Source: an uncultured Clostridia bacterium (GTDB lineage: Bacteria; Bacillota; Clostridia; Oscillospirales; Acutalibacteraceae). From it: 34,697 nt of DNA. A program made the translations under genes and the position numbers. The stretch lies in contig CAMOTT010000001.1 of the NCBI GenBank assembly GCA_946626015.1, forward strand, positions 1-34,697, given 5' to 3'. Under the pieces are notes generated by a model. It saw nothing but the letters and a program-made list of their open reading frames with translations. It had not been told where the DNA came from and ran no database searches. Of this stretch, positions 16,563-25,331 are shown piece after piece. Within the stretch, counting starts at the first letter, position 1, and each line of letters starts with the position of its first letter.

Positions 16563-17693
16563 TCAATTATTTTTAAGCGACTTATATAACTCCAGAGTTT
16601 GATCTGTGATGTTGTTCCAATCGTATTTTTCCATAAGCTCGGCGCGCTTCTGCTGAACCTTTTCAGGGGAGCAGTCCTGCTTGAAGTCGCAGTCTTTCAG
16701 CTCGCTGTGGGCAAGGCAAAACTCCAGAGCTTTTTTAAGGGACTCCGCGTTGCCGTGCTCAAAGGAGTTGCCGTAACCCTCAAGGCAGTCTATGTTCTCC
16801 GGGATGTCGCTGACTATTACCCGGGCATCGTATCCCACAGCCTCAAGCAGGCTCATGGGCATACCCTCGATGTCGCTGGGCAGAACATAAACGTAACAGT
16901 TTGAGAACAGCTCCGAGAGGGTCTTGCCGCTGACAAAATCCGTAAAGATTATATTCTCGCAGCCTGCGGCTTTTTCCAGTACGGACTTTATGTAGTCCGT
17001 TTTCGGCTCTATGCTGCCTGCCACCACCAGCTTTTTGTCGGTGTCCAGAGCTTTGTAGGCCTCAATAAGGTAATCGAGCCCCTTTTCCGAGGTGATCCTT
17101 GCCAGGAACAGGATGTATCCGTCCTTATCCAGACCGAATTTGGTCTTGATCAGCTCCGGCTCCTCCCTTGTCACCGGGTTTATGCCGTTGGGGATGAACA
17201 CCGCTTCGCAGCCGTAGGTTTCCTTAAAATAATTTTTCACGTTCTGTGAGAGCACGATGACTTTATCCGCGTGTTTGGCCGCCATCTTCTCGCCAAACAT
17301 TATGTATTTTGAGGCAAAGCCGCCCCATTTGTTTCTCTGCCAGTCAAGGCCGTGGATAGTTGCCACCACCTTTTTGCCGAAGAGCTTCGCAAGGGGGATC
17401 ATAACACAGGGGCCCTCGGCGTGGTAATGCACCACGTCATATCGCCTGAAAACGCATCTCAGCGTGGCAAAGAAGGAGTACACCATGGCGTTAAGGGATT
17501 GTTTCTTGAAGGTTCTGACCTCAACGATCTTTGCGCCTTCGTACTCTTTGAGCCGCTCCTCGCCGCAGTAGCGGTTGTAGACAACGACCGCATGACCTTT
17601 TTCCGCCATTCTTTTTGACAGTTCTTCCACCACGACCTCAATGCCGCCGCTTCTGGATGGTATTCTTTTGTGTCCGATCATTGCAATTTTCAT
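16563..17693 (-). CDS. Glycosyltransferase family 4
   Basis: A 376-residue GT-B glycosyltransferase. It opens with MIGHKRIPSRSGGIEVVVEEL, the glycine-rich donor/acceptor loop seen in rhamnosyl- and related transferases (WchF/RgpA-like). It also has HYHAEGP, ATIHGLDWQRNKWG, IPNGINP, RITSEKGLDYLI and DIEGMPMSLLEAVG (the E-x7-E region). It probably adds the second sugar or an early sugar of the repeat unit, but linkage and donor are not readable from sequence. It is the first gene of a two-gene operon with the flippase and is divergent from the FrhB-like gene. Confidence 0.92.
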   Translation of the reverse strand: MKIAMIGHKRIPSRSGGIEVVVEELSKRMAEKGHAVVVYNRYCGEERLKEYEGAKIVEVRTFKKQSLNAMVYSFFATLRCVFRRYDVVHYHAEGPCVMIPLAKLFGKKVVATIHGLDWQRNKWGGFASKYIMFGEKMAAKHADKVIVLSQNVKNYFKETYGCEAVFIPNGINPVTREEPELIKTKFGLDKDGYILFLARITSEKGLDYLIEAYKALDTDKKLVVAGSIEPKTDYIKSVLEKAAGCENIIFTDFVSGKTLSELFSNCYVYVLPSDIEGMPMSLLEAVGYDARVIVSDIPENIDCLEGYGNSFEHGNAESLKKALEFCLAHSELKDCDFKQDCSPEKVQQKRAELMEKYDWNNITDQTLELYKSLKNN

Positions 17694-17728
17694 AAAACAA
17701 GCTCCGGATTTCTGAAAATTTCAAAATA

Positions 17729-17758
17729 AGTATAGTTTGCCTTTTTTCACATAGATAA
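17729..17758 (-). promoter_or_regulatory. Weak candidate promoter for the GT4-flippase operon
   Basis: Minus-strand TTATCT, 18-base spacer, TATACT, about 36 bases before the ATG at 17693. The -10 is good and the -35 poor. Confidence 0.4.
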
Positions 17759-17795
17759 TGTAATAATAACATATTAGTGTACAAAAATCAACATA

Positions 17796-17818
17796 ATTTG
17801 ATGATTAGATCATCAAAT
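17796..17818. promoter_or_regulatory. Perfect 10+3+10 palindrome, candidate operator
   Basis: ATTTGATGAT, TAG, ATCATCAAAT: perfectly symmetric arms around a 3-base centre, placed just before the ribosome binding site of the FrhB-like gene and in the divergent intergenic region. This size and symmetry fits a dimeric repressor site; in RNA it could also form a hairpin next to the Shine-Dalgarno. Confidence 0.5.
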
Positions 17819-17836
17819 CGTGTTTTTGGAGGAAAC

Positions 17837-19036
17837 ATGAAAGATTTTATCAAAATTGAAAACCCCAAAAGCTGCTGCGGCTGCGGAGCCTGTGTCAGCG
17901 TCTGCCCCCGCGACGCCGTCGCAATGAAGGAGGATGAAGCCGGTTTCATTTACCCAAGCGTGGACGAAGCCCTGTGCGTAAAGTGCGGAAAATGCGCGGA
18001 GGTCTGCGTGTTTACCCAAAAAAACAAGGGAGCCAACGGCGACCCGGCTGTATATGCCGCCGCCACAGAAGACAAAGACGTGCTGCTGGAATCCTCCTCC
18101 GGGGGGATATTCACCGAGTTAGCCAATGCCGTCCTCGACAAGGGCGGAACGGTGTTCGGCGCCGCGTGGACAAATGAAATGTCAGTGTCTCACATCCCTG
18201 TTGAATCCAAAGCGGAGCTTGAAAAGCTCAGGGGCTCAAAATATGTGCAAAGCGTCACGGGCGACACCTTCCGTCAGGCTAAAAAGCTTTTGGAGGGCGG
18301 CAGATACGTCTGCTTCTCCGGCACTCCCTGCCAGATAGCAGGACTGAAAGCATACCTTGGCCGGGATTACGAAAAGCTCCTTACCATAGATATAATATGC
18401 CACGGCGTGCCGAGTATGAAAATGCTCCGGGACGATCTTGCCTATGTTTACGGCGGCGATCTTTCTGAAATAGACAGAATAAAGTTCAGAGATAAGCGCT
18501 ACGGCTGGGGCACAAAGGGTTCCATTTTATCCGGCTCATCAAGAACAAAATATGATCCGGGCACATCGCCATATTATTTCTACTTTCTCAAGGGCGAGGT
18601 CTACCGTGAAAGCTGCTATAATTGCAGATTTCCCTCCGAGGGGCGGCAGGGTGATATCACCCTGGGCGACTACTGGGGGATACGGCAGGAGCTTATAAAG
18701 CTTATGGGCGAAGCGGATCCGGACAAGGGTATCTCCTGCGTGCTGGTCAACACCGGGAAGGGCGCCCAATGGTTCAAGTCCATAGAGAACAACTTGCATC
18801 TGACCCTTTCCGACAGAAAAAGCGTGGAAAAGCACAACAAACAGTTGACCGCCCCCAGCGCCCCCCTGCCCGAGCACCGGGAGCTGCTGGAGGGCTACCT
18901 GAAAAACGGTTATTCCGCTTTCAGGGAGGGCTACAAAAAGCATTTTAAGGATCACGTCATACGCACCGCAAAAAATATGATCCCCCCAAAGGTCAAGCGC
19001 GGCCTGAACGACTTTTTGAGCAAGGTCAAGGGCTGA
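17837..19036 (+). CDS. FrhB-like iron-sulfur protein (coenzyme F420 hydrogenase beta-subunit family)
   Basis: A 399-residue protein. The N-terminus has two 4Fe-4S ferredoxin motifs: Cys13/16/19/23 and Cys47/50/53/57. FrhB N- and C-domains follow, with SSGGIFTELA, GTPCQIAGLKAYLG and SCYNCRFPSEGRQGDITLGDYWG, where the further cysteines may hold another cluster. Despite the name, such proteins in fermentative bacteria occur in polysaccharide loci beside pyruvyl transferases and are thought to be redox enzymes using flavin; use of F420 here is doubtful. ATG 17837 is chosen because GGAGGAAAC precedes it directly. The gene is divergent from the GT4 gene and followed by a strong hairpin. Confidence 0.9.
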   Translation: MKDFIKIENPKSCCGCGACVSVCPRDAVAMKEDEAGFIYPSVDEALCVKCGKCAEVCVFTQKNKGANGDPAVYAAATEDKDVLLESSSGGIFTELANAVLDKGGTVFGAAWTNEMSVSHIPVESKAELEKLRGSKYVQSVTGDTFRQAKKLLEGGRYVCFSGTPCQIAGLKAYLGRDYEKLLTIDIICHGVPSMKMLRDDLAYVYGGDLSEIDRIKFRDKRYGWGTKGSILSGSSRTKYDPGTSPYYFYFLKGEVYRESCYNCRFPSEGRQGDITLGDYWGIRQELIKLMGEADPDKGISCVLVNTGKGAQWFKSIENNLHLTLSDRKSVEKHNKQLTAPSAPLPEHRELLEGYLKNGYSAFREGYKKHFKDHVIRTAKNMIPPKVKRGLNDFLSKVKG

Positions 19037-19113
19037 GCAGATTTCGATTTTGAATTTTTACGCGGTAAAGGAAGCCATTGCCGGATTTGGGGAATAAAAG
19101 GGCGGAAAAGACG

Positions 19114-19143
19114 TTAAGGAGGCGGCAGATGCCGCCTCCTTAA
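19114..19143 (+). terminator. 14-base perfect inverted repeat, probable terminator
   Basis: TTAAGGAGGCGGCA, GA, TGCCGCCTCCTTAA: a very stable stem about 80 bases after the FrhB-like gene. No T-run follows on the plus strand, so it may work as a weak terminator, an RNA 3'-end stabiliser or a repeat element. Confidence 0.5.
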
Positions 19144-19231
19144 GATTTAGTTGTTCACGTATTTTGGCAGGATAAAACATTTCAGCCCGGGTAATCATAT
19201 TTATTTAAGGTCGTTTTTATTAAGTTTTTTA

Positions 19232-19260
19232 TTGAATTACTTTCTTCTATATGTTAGAAT
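19232..19260 (+). promoter_or_regulatory. Promoter of the HAD-mfd-pgm operon
   Basis: TTGAAT, 17-base spacer, TAGAAT, roughly 46 bases of leader before the ATG at 19313. Confidence 0.6.
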
Positions 19261-19312
19261 GATAAACTGTAATAATATCTTTACCACTAAGCAGATGACA
19301 GGTGACATATAT

Positions 19313-19933
19313 ATGACACAGAAGAACATAGTTTTTGATATGGGCGGCGTGCTGATAGAATTCGATCCCGAGAAGCTCCTTGCCGCGAATTTTGAGCCGG
19401 AATATCTCCCGGCGGTGCGCCGGCTGCTTTTCGGCAGCGATATCTGGCGCGATTTCGACCGGGGGCTTGCGGATGAAAAGGAGACCGCGGCGAAGGTCTG
19501 CGCAGTGCTCCCCGAAGATCTTCACGGCAGGGTATATGAGATGTTCCAAAACCTTTGCGAGCAGCTGCCCCCCTATGAGGATATGTACGAATTTCTCAAG
19601 GAGTTAAAAGCTCAGGGCTACAAGCTCTATCTCTTATCCAACGCGGCTCAGCAGTTCTATGACAAGCGGGATCAGATCCCGGCCATGGGTCTGCTGGACG
19701 GCATCTTCTTCTCCTATATGTGTCACTGCATAAAACCGGAAAAAGAGATCTACCGGCTGTTTTTTGAAAGGTTCCGTCTTAAACCGGAGGATTGTTTTTT
19801 CATTGACGATCAGCAAAGGAACATTGACGGCGCCGCAGCCATGGGAATGGACGGCTACTGCTTTGCCGACCACGATATAACCAAGCTCAGAGAGGTAATC
19901 AAAGCTAAATGTCCTGTTTTACCGAAAAACTGA
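19313..19933 (+). CDS. HAD superfamily hydrolase (YihX-like phosphatase)
   Basis: A 206-residue HAD phosphatase of subfamily IA. Motif I is FDMGGVL (nucleophile Asp9, with Gly where most HADs have the second Asp), motif II LLSNAA, motif III Lys in CIKPEKEIY, motif IV FIDDQQRNIDGA. The D-x-G-(N/G)-V form of motif I is shared with YihX, a glucose-1-phosphatase, so a sugar phosphate substrate is reasonable but not proven. ATG 19313 has AGGTGA five bases upstream; a longer in-frame reading back to 19151 would swallow the promoter and is rejected. The 3' end overlaps mfd by 25 bases. Confidence 0.88.
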   Translation: MTQKNIVFDMGGVLIEFDPEKLLAANFEPEYLPAVRRLLFGSDIWRDFDRGLADEKETAAKVCAVLPEDLHGRVYEMFQNLCEQLPPYEDMYEFLKELKAQGYKLYLLSNAAQQFYDKRDQIPAMGLLDGIFFSYMCHCIKPEKEIYRLFFERFRLKPEDCFFIDDQQRNIDGAAAMGMDGYCFADHDITKLREVIKAKCPVLPKN

Positions 19934-22900
19934 AAACCGCCCCGGAGTATTCCACCGTGCTCAAGGGCATATTTTCCGGCCGCCTGCCCATGGGCGTGCT
20001 GGGGCTTTCTCATATCCATAAGGCGAATTTCACCGCCGCCCTTTGCGAGGATACAGGCAAATCGGCTCTTGTTATTACCCCGGACGAATCTCAAGCCACA
20101 AGACTTGTGCAGGATCTCACCGCCATGGGGGTGACCTGCGCTGTGTACCCTGCCCGTGATTTTGTTTTTCGCACAACGGAGGGGCACTCCCGGGAATACG
20201 AGCACATAAGGCTGGGCATCCTTTCCCATATGTCGGACGGGGATTACGACGTTGTTGTTGCCTCCGTTGAGGCGGCAATGCAGCTGACCATGCCCATCGA
20301 GGAGCTTGACCGCCACAGCTTTACAATAACCGCCGGGGATGAGGTCAAAATAGACGTCCTTTCGCACAGGCTCATTGCCGCCGGGTATTCCAGAGCCCAG
20401 CAGGTGGACGGCGTGGGTCAGTTTGCCGTAAGGGGCGGAATAATCGATATTTTCTCCCCCAACCGTCCCAAACCGTCAAGGATAGAGCTCTGGGGAGATA
20501 CCGTTGACAGCATCGCGGATTTTGACCTTGCCAGCCAGAGGCGGACAGAAAACCTCCAAAGCCTTCGGATCATTCCTGCGGCGGAGGTGATCTTTGACGA
20601 TGGCAGTCTTTCGGACTTTTTGGAGAATTTTTATCTGACGATAAAAGGCAAGGGCTCCGTCAAGGCAAAGAGCGTCCTCCGGGATGAAATAGAAAAAATA
20701 AACTCGGGCATGACCCTTTCCTCGCTGGACAGATTTATGCCCCTGATATACAAAAGGCCTTCCACACTTTTTGATTATATTTCCGGCGGTATGCTACTCG
20801 TCAGCGAGAGCTTTTCCGTCAGCGAGAGGGCAAAGGCCTGCGAGGAGCTTTTGTACGAGGATATAAAACTGCTCCTTGAGGAGGGCTTTATCACCCGCGG
20901 CCTTGACCGCTTTGCCCTCACCAGAAACGAGCTTATAGATATTTACAATTCCGTCGGAGCGGTTTACCTTGACAACCTCACCCGGGGCAGCTTTGACACC
21001 CCGGTGAAGGAGCTTGTAACCGTGACCGCCCGTCAGATCTCCCCCTGGAACGGCTCCTTTGCCCTGCTGCTGGATGATCTTTCCTCCTACAAGGGCAAAG
21101 GCGATTGGACAATAGCCATCACCGCAGGCACCGAGAAGGCGGCCTCCGCCCTGAGCTCCGACCTTGTGGCCGAGGGCTTTAACAGTATGTTCCTGCCCGT
21201 TATGCCAAAGAACCTGCCTGCCGGTATAATCTGCATCCTGCCGGGCACCCTCTCCTCAGGTTACGAATACCCCAACCAGCGGTTCACCGTTATGACCTAT
21301 GGGGCAAGGTACGCCATGCCCTCCCGCCAAAAGAAGAAAAGCGTCAGCAAAAAGAACGCCTTCAACAGTCTGGAGGAGCTTCACAAGGGGGATTATATCG
21401 TCCACACCATCCACGGCATCGGCATTTTTGACGGCATAACAAAGCTGGAGGCCGGGGGCACAGTTAAAGACTACATCAAGATAAAATACAGCAAGGGCGA
21501 TATCCTTTACCTCCCCGTAGCGCAGCTGGATCAGGTCTCAAAATACATCGGCCCCAACAGCAACGGCACGGTCAAGCTCAACCGGCTGGGTGGCAAAGAG
21601 TGGCAAAAGACCAAAAACAAGGTAAGCTCCGCCGTCCGTGATATGGCGCAGGAGCTTATCACCCTGTATTCTCGCCGTATGGCTCTGAGCGGCCATGCCT
21701 TCTCCCCGGATATCGATATGCAAAGCGACTTTGAGCGCCGTTTTGAGTTTGACGAGACCGAAGATCAGCTCCGCTGCATAAACGAGGTCAAGGCGGACAT
21801 GGAAAAGCCCTGCCCCATGGACAGACTGCTCTGCGGGGACGTGGGCTTCGGCAAAACGGAGGTGGCTCTGCGCGGCGCCTTCAAATGTGTGGCGGACGGC
21901 AAGCAGTGCGCCGTTCTGGTACCCACTACAATACTTGCCCTTCAGCACTACCAGACAATCAAGCGCAGGTTTGAGGGCTTCCCCATCGAGGCGGCAATGC
22001 TCTCCCGTTTCAGCTCCGCAAAGGAGATAACCTCCACAATAGAGGCTCTGCGCAGGGGCACGGTTGATATCGTCGTGGGCACCCACAGGATGATCTCAAA
22101 GGACGTCAAGTTCAAAGACCTTGGTCTTATAATAATAGATGAGGAGCAGCGTTTCGGCGTGGCTCAAAAAGAAAAGCTCAAGGAGCTCTACCCCACGGTG
22201 GACGTGCTCACAATGACCGCCACGCCCATACCCAGGACGCTCAATATGTCCATGTCCGGCATAAGGGATATGTCTGTGCTGGAGGAGGCTCCCCAGGACA
22301 GACGCCCCGTCCAGACCTACGTCATAGAGCACGATATGGAGGTCCTGGTTCAGGCAATGACGGCGGAGCTCCGCCGAGGCGGCCAGGTCTACTACCTGCA
22401 CAACAAGGTGGACTCCATCGAACACTGCGCAGCTCAGATAAAAGAGCTTCTGCCTGATGCAAGGGTGGCCATCGCCCACGGTCAGATGCACGAGGATAAA
22501 CTCAGCGAGATCTGGCGGAGCCTGCTGGAGGGCGAGATAGATATACTTGTCTGCACCACCATAATTGAAACAGGCATAGATGTGCCCAATGTGAACACTC
22601 TTATAATAGAAGATGCGGACAAATTAGGCCTTGCCCAGCTACATCAGATAAGAGGCCGGGTGGGGCGCTCCGCAAGGCGGGCAAACGCCTACCTGACTTT
22701 TAAAAAGAACAAGGAGCTTTCCGAAATAGCGACACGAAGGCTGGAAGCGATCAGGGAATACACGGAATTCGGCTCCGGCTTCAAGATCGCCATGCAGGAT
22801 ATGGAGCTGCGCGGCGCGGGCAACCTTTTGGGCGCCCAGCAGCACGGCCACATGGAGGCAGTGGGCTACGATATGTATATGAAGCTCCTTCAGCAGGCCA

Positions 22901-23385
22901 TAAGCGAGGAAAAAGGCGAGCCTGTTGAAACCGGCTCGGAGAAGGAATGTCTCATCGACCTGCCCATTGACGCCTATATCCCCCCTGAATACATCTCCAG
23001 CGTTCCACACAAGATCAGTATGTACCGGCGCATTGCGGATATCCGCACCCGGGAGGATGCGGAGGACGTTATCGACGAGCTTGTGGACAGGTTCGGGGAG
23101 CCGCCGGAGAGCGTACTGGGGCTTATCACCGTCTCCCTGCTCCGTGGTATCGCCATCCGCCACGGTATTTATGAGATCGGCAAAAAGGCCGACAGGCTGG
23201 CTCTTTATATAGACGATCTTGATATGAAGAAAATAACCCTGCTCGCACAAAAGCTGCCGGGCAGAATATCCGTCAACGCAAGCGGCAAGCCCCATATCGC
23301 GGTAACGGTACGAGGCGGCGAAAATCAGCTTGAACTGCTTAAAAAGGTATTTGATTATCTGGATGAAAATTCCATTGAGACCTGA
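19909..23385 (+). CDS. mfd: Transcription-repair coupling factor Mfd
   Basis: A 1158-residue protein of full family length. The N-terminus is the degenerate UvrB-like module (about 1-400). Next is the CarD-like RNA polymerase interaction domain beginning near EELHKGDYIVHTIHGIGIF (about 487). The SF2 translocase follows, with Walker A GDVGFGKTE (about 642), DEEQRFG (about 744), TATPIPRTL and QIRGRVGRS, then the TRCF C-terminal domain. Mfd removes RNA polymerase stalled at DNA lesions and recruits UvrA for nucleotide excision repair. The ATG lies within the end of the HAD gene. Confidence is high from motifs and length; the following phosphomutase is 17 bases away. Confidence 0.98.
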   Translation: MSCFTEKLKTAPEYSTVLKGIFSGRLPMGVLGLSHIHKANFTAALCEDTGKSALVITPDESQATRLVQDLTAMGVTCAVYPARDFVFRTTEGHSREYEHIRLGILSHMSDGDYDVVVASVEAAMQLTMPIEELDRHSFTITAGDEVKIDVLSHRLIAAGYSRAQQVDGVGQFAVRGGIIDIFSPNRPKPSRIELWGDTVDSIADFDLASQRRTENLQSLRIIPAAEVIFDDGSLSDFLENFYLTIKGKGSVKAKSVLRDEIEKINSGMTLSSLDRFMPLIYKRPSTLFDYISGGMLLVSESFSVSERAKACEELLYEDIKLLLEEGFITRGLDRFALTRNELIDIYNSVGAVYLDNLTRGSFDTPVKELVTVTARQISPWNGSFALLLDDLSSYKGKGDWTIAITAGTEKAASALSSDLVAEGFNSMFLPVMPKNLPAGIICILPGTLSSGYEYPNQRFTVMTYGARYAMPSRQKKKSVSKKNAFNSLEELHKGDYIVHTIHGIGIFDGITKLEAGGTVKDYIKIKYSKGDILYLPVAQLDQVSKYIGPNSNGTVKLNRLGGKEWQKTKNKVSSAVRDMAQELITLYSRRMALSGHAFSPDIDMQSDFERRFEFDETEDQLRCINEVKADMEKPCPMDRLLCGDVGFGKTEVALRGAFKCVADGKQCAVLVPTTILALQHYQTIKRRFEGFPIEAAMLSRFSSAKEITSTIEALRRGTVDIVVGTHRMISKDVKFKDLGLIIIDEEQRFGVAQKEKLKELYPTVDVLTMTATPIPRTLNMSMSGIRDMSVLEEAPQDRRPVQTYVIEHDMEVLVQAMTAELRRGGQVYYLHNKVDSIEHCAAQIKELLPDARVAIAHGQMHEDKLSEIWRSLLEGEIDILVCTTIIETGIDVPNVNTLIIEDADKLGLAQLHQIRGRVGRSARRANAYLTFKKNKELSEIATRRLEAIREYTEFGSGFKIAMQDMELRGAGNLLGAQQHGHMEAVGYDMYMKLLQQAISEEKGEPVETGSEKECLIDLPIDAYIPPEYISSVPHKISMYRRIADIRTREDAEDVIDELVDRFGEPPESVLGLITVSLLRGIAIRHGIYEIGKKADRLALYIDDLDMKKITLLAQKLPGRISVNASGKPHIAVTVRGGENQLELLKKVFDYLDENSIET

Positions 23386-23402
23386 CAGAAAGGAATGTTT
23401 TT

Positions 23403-25124
23403 ATGAACAATGTAAAGGAGCTTTATGACCTTTGGCTCAACAACACCGGGAACAACCGGGATATCTACGATGAACTTCTGAGCATAAAGGGCAAGGACGA
23501 GGAGATAACAGACCGTTTCTACCGAAACCTTGAATTCGGCACAGCCGGTCTCAGGGGCGTGCTGGGAGCCGGAACAAACCGCCTTAACTCCTACACGGTC
23601 AATCAGGCAACACAGGGGCTTGCCACCTACCTTAACAGCGAATTCAAAACCCCCTCCGTCGCCATCGCCTACGACTCCAGAATAAACTCGGACGTTTTTG
23701 CCATAGGCTCCGCCTGTGTGCTCGCGGCAAACGGGATAAAGACCTATCTTTACCCCGAGCTTGTACCCACGCCCATGCTTTCCTTTGCCGTCAGAGAGTT
23801 GAAGTGCAGCGCCGGTATAAATATCACCGCCAGCCACAATCCGGCAAAATACAACGGCTACAAGTGCTACGACGCCAACGGCTACCAGATAACCGACGAG
23901 GCCGCCGCAAAGATCTACGGCTTTATTCAGGATACTGATATCTTCAAGGATATAAAGCTCGCGGATTTTGACAAGGCTCTGGCCGAAGGCATGATAGAAT
24001 ACATCGGCAAAGAGGTCTACGAAAAATTCTACTCCGCGGTGATCAGCAGGCTTGTCAACCCGGAGGTTTGCAAAACCGGCGGTCTTAAGATAATCTACAC
24101 GCCCCTCAACGGCACGGGTAATATCCCCGTAAGGGAGGTGTTGAGCAGGATCGGCTTCAAGGATGTAAAAGTGGTGCCCGAACAGGAGCTGCCCGACGGC
24201 AACTTCCCCACCTGTCCCTTCCCCAACCCGGAGATACGTCAGGCCTTTGAGCGCGCCATAAAACTGGCGGAAAACGACAGAGCGGATCTGCTCCTTGCCA
24301 CCGACCCGGACTGCGACAGAGTGGGCATCGCCGTGCCGGACAAGGGCGAATACAAGCTCCTCACAGGCAACGAGGTGGGCGCCCTGCTCACCGAATACCT
24401 TCTTTCCTGCCGCAAGGCCAACAATACCCTGCCAAAAAACGGAGTTATCCTTAAATCCTTTGTTACCACCAAACTCATCGACGCCATTGCAAAGGATTAC
24501 AACTGCGCCGTTGTAAACCTGCTCACCGGATTTAAATATATCGGCGAATATATCACAAAGCTGGAGCAGGCAGGCGAAGCTGACAGATTTATACTGGGCA
24601 CGGAGGAGAGCTACGGCTACCTTTCCGGCACCCACGCCAGAGACAAGGACGCGGTTGTTGGCTCAATGCTCATCTGCGAAATGACCGCTTATTACAGATC
24701 GAAGGGCAAGACCCTGATACAGGTGCTTGACGAGCTGGCGAAGAAATACGGCGTTTACCTGAACACCCTGCTCAACTTCACCTTTGAGGGCGCCGACGGT
24801 ATGGAGCGCATGAAGCAGATCATGTCCAATCTGCGCAAAACAGTTCCGGCAAAGATCGCCGGCAAAGACATTGTTTCGGTTTCGGATTACAGCAGCAGCG
24901 AGACGCGGAACACAGCCACCGGCGAGGTAACACCCATAAATCTGCCAAAGTCCAACGTGGTGGAGTTCATTTTGTCAGACGGCAGCGGAGTTATCGTACG
25001 CCCCTCCGGCACCGAGCCTAAGATAAAGCTCTATATCACCTCGGTATCGGACAGCAAGGCTGCCGCCGCTGAAACCGCCGACAGCATCGGCGAAGAGATG
25101 AAAAAACTGATGGGTATTTGCTGA
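23403..25124 (+). CDS. Phosphoglucomutase/phosphomannomutase (alpha-D-phosphohexomutase)
   Basis: A 573-residue alpha-D-phosphohexomutase, the length of the PgcA/PMM2-like Firmicutes group. Signature sites: FGTAGLRG (45-52), active-site Ser144 in TASHNP, metal-binding DPDCDR (301-306), sugar-binding GTEESYG (399-405) and phosphate-binding RPSGTEPK (533-540). It interconverts hexose-6-phosphate and hexose-1-phosphate in the cytoplasm, which would feed nucleotide-sugar synthesis for the exopolysaccharide made by the neighbouring locus as well as glycogen and wall precursors. AAAGGAA precedes the ATG. It is in one operon with mfd and the 31-residue peptide. Confidence 0.96.
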   Translation: MNNVKELYDLWLNNTGNNRDIYDELLSIKGKDEEITDRFYRNLEFGTAGLRGVLGAGTNRLNSYTVNQATQGLATYLNSEFKTPSVAIAYDSRINSDVFAIGSACVLAANGIKTYLYPELVPTPMLSFAVRELKCSAGINITASHNPAKYNGYKCYDANGYQITDEAAAKIYGFIQDTDIFKDIKLADFDKALAEGMIEYIGKEVYEKFYSAVISRLVNPEVCKTGGLKIIYTPLNGTGNIPVREVLSRIGFKDVKVVPEQELPDGNFPTCPFPNPEIRQAFERAIKLAENDRADLLLATDPDCDRVGIAVPDKGEYKLLTGNEVGALLTEYLLSCRKANNTLPKNGVILKSFVTTKLIDAIAKDYNCAVVNLLTGFKYIGEYITKLEQAGEADRFILGTEESYGYLSGTHARDKDAVVGSMLICEMTAYYRSKGKTLIQVLDELAKKYGVYLNTLLNFTFEGADGMERMKQIMSNLRKTVPAKIAGKDIVSVSDYSSSETRNTATGEVTPINLPKSNVVEFILSDGSGVIVRPSGTEPKIKLYITSVSDSKAAAAETADSIGEEMKKLMGIC

Positions 25125-25140
25125 GGAAAGGAAAATCAAA

Positions 25141-25236
25141 ATGAACAGAAAAGTAGTCAGAGTTATAGCCTTGATAATGGCCATCCTTATGTTCGGCAGC
25201 GTTCTGACAGTTGCCCTCACGTCATTTTTGAAATGA
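25141..25236 (+). CDS. 31-residue single-pass membrane peptide, Prli42-like
   Basis: A tiny gene directly after the phosphomutase (16-base gap) with its own site (GGAAAGGAAA). The product starts MNRKVVRVIALIM, followed by one hydrophobic helix (about 8-30) and a C-terminal Lys. Length, the K-V-V-R-V start, the SVLT segment and the FL ending resemble, from memory, Prli42, the 31-residue membrane peptide that docks the stressosome in Listeria and other Firmicutes. That link is a suggestion only. The presence of start, stop, site and operon position makes it likely a real gene. Confidence 0.65.
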   Translation: MNRKVVRVIALIMAILMFGSVLTVALTSFLK

Positions 25237-25287
25237 TAACCCCGGCCGGGTTTTAAGGGTATCTGCCATTGACCCAATAATAAAATC

Positions 25288-25331
25288 AAGAGTTTCTCTC
25301 CCGCAATAATTGCCGAAGAGGAACTCTTTTT
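25288..25331 (+). terminator. Rho-independent terminator of the mfd-pgm operon
   Basis: AAGAGTTTCTCT (25288-25299) pairs with AGAGGAACTCTT (25317-25328) with one G-U, followed by a T-run. A smaller GC hairpin with TTTT also lies at 25238-25254. Confidence 0.85.

Noticed and set aside
2493..17693. Search for a CapB/Wzc-type tyrosine kinase or CpsB/Wzb phosphatase hidden in the EPS locus
   Set aside because: No gene shows a Walker A/A' kinase pattern with a Tyr cluster, or the PHP or low-molecular-weight phosphatase motifs; the metallophosphoesterase belongs to a different family.
19151..19312. N-terminal extension of the HAD protein
   Set aside because: The longer reading covers the promoter (19232-19260) and lacks a ribosome site; the conserved HAD start FDMGGVL follows directly after the ATG at 19313.
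23355..24635. Long minus-strand open frame (about 426 codons) opposite the phosphomutase gene
   Set aside because: It is antisense to a well-supported enzyme gene with all catalytic motifs; high GC third positions produce such shadow frames.
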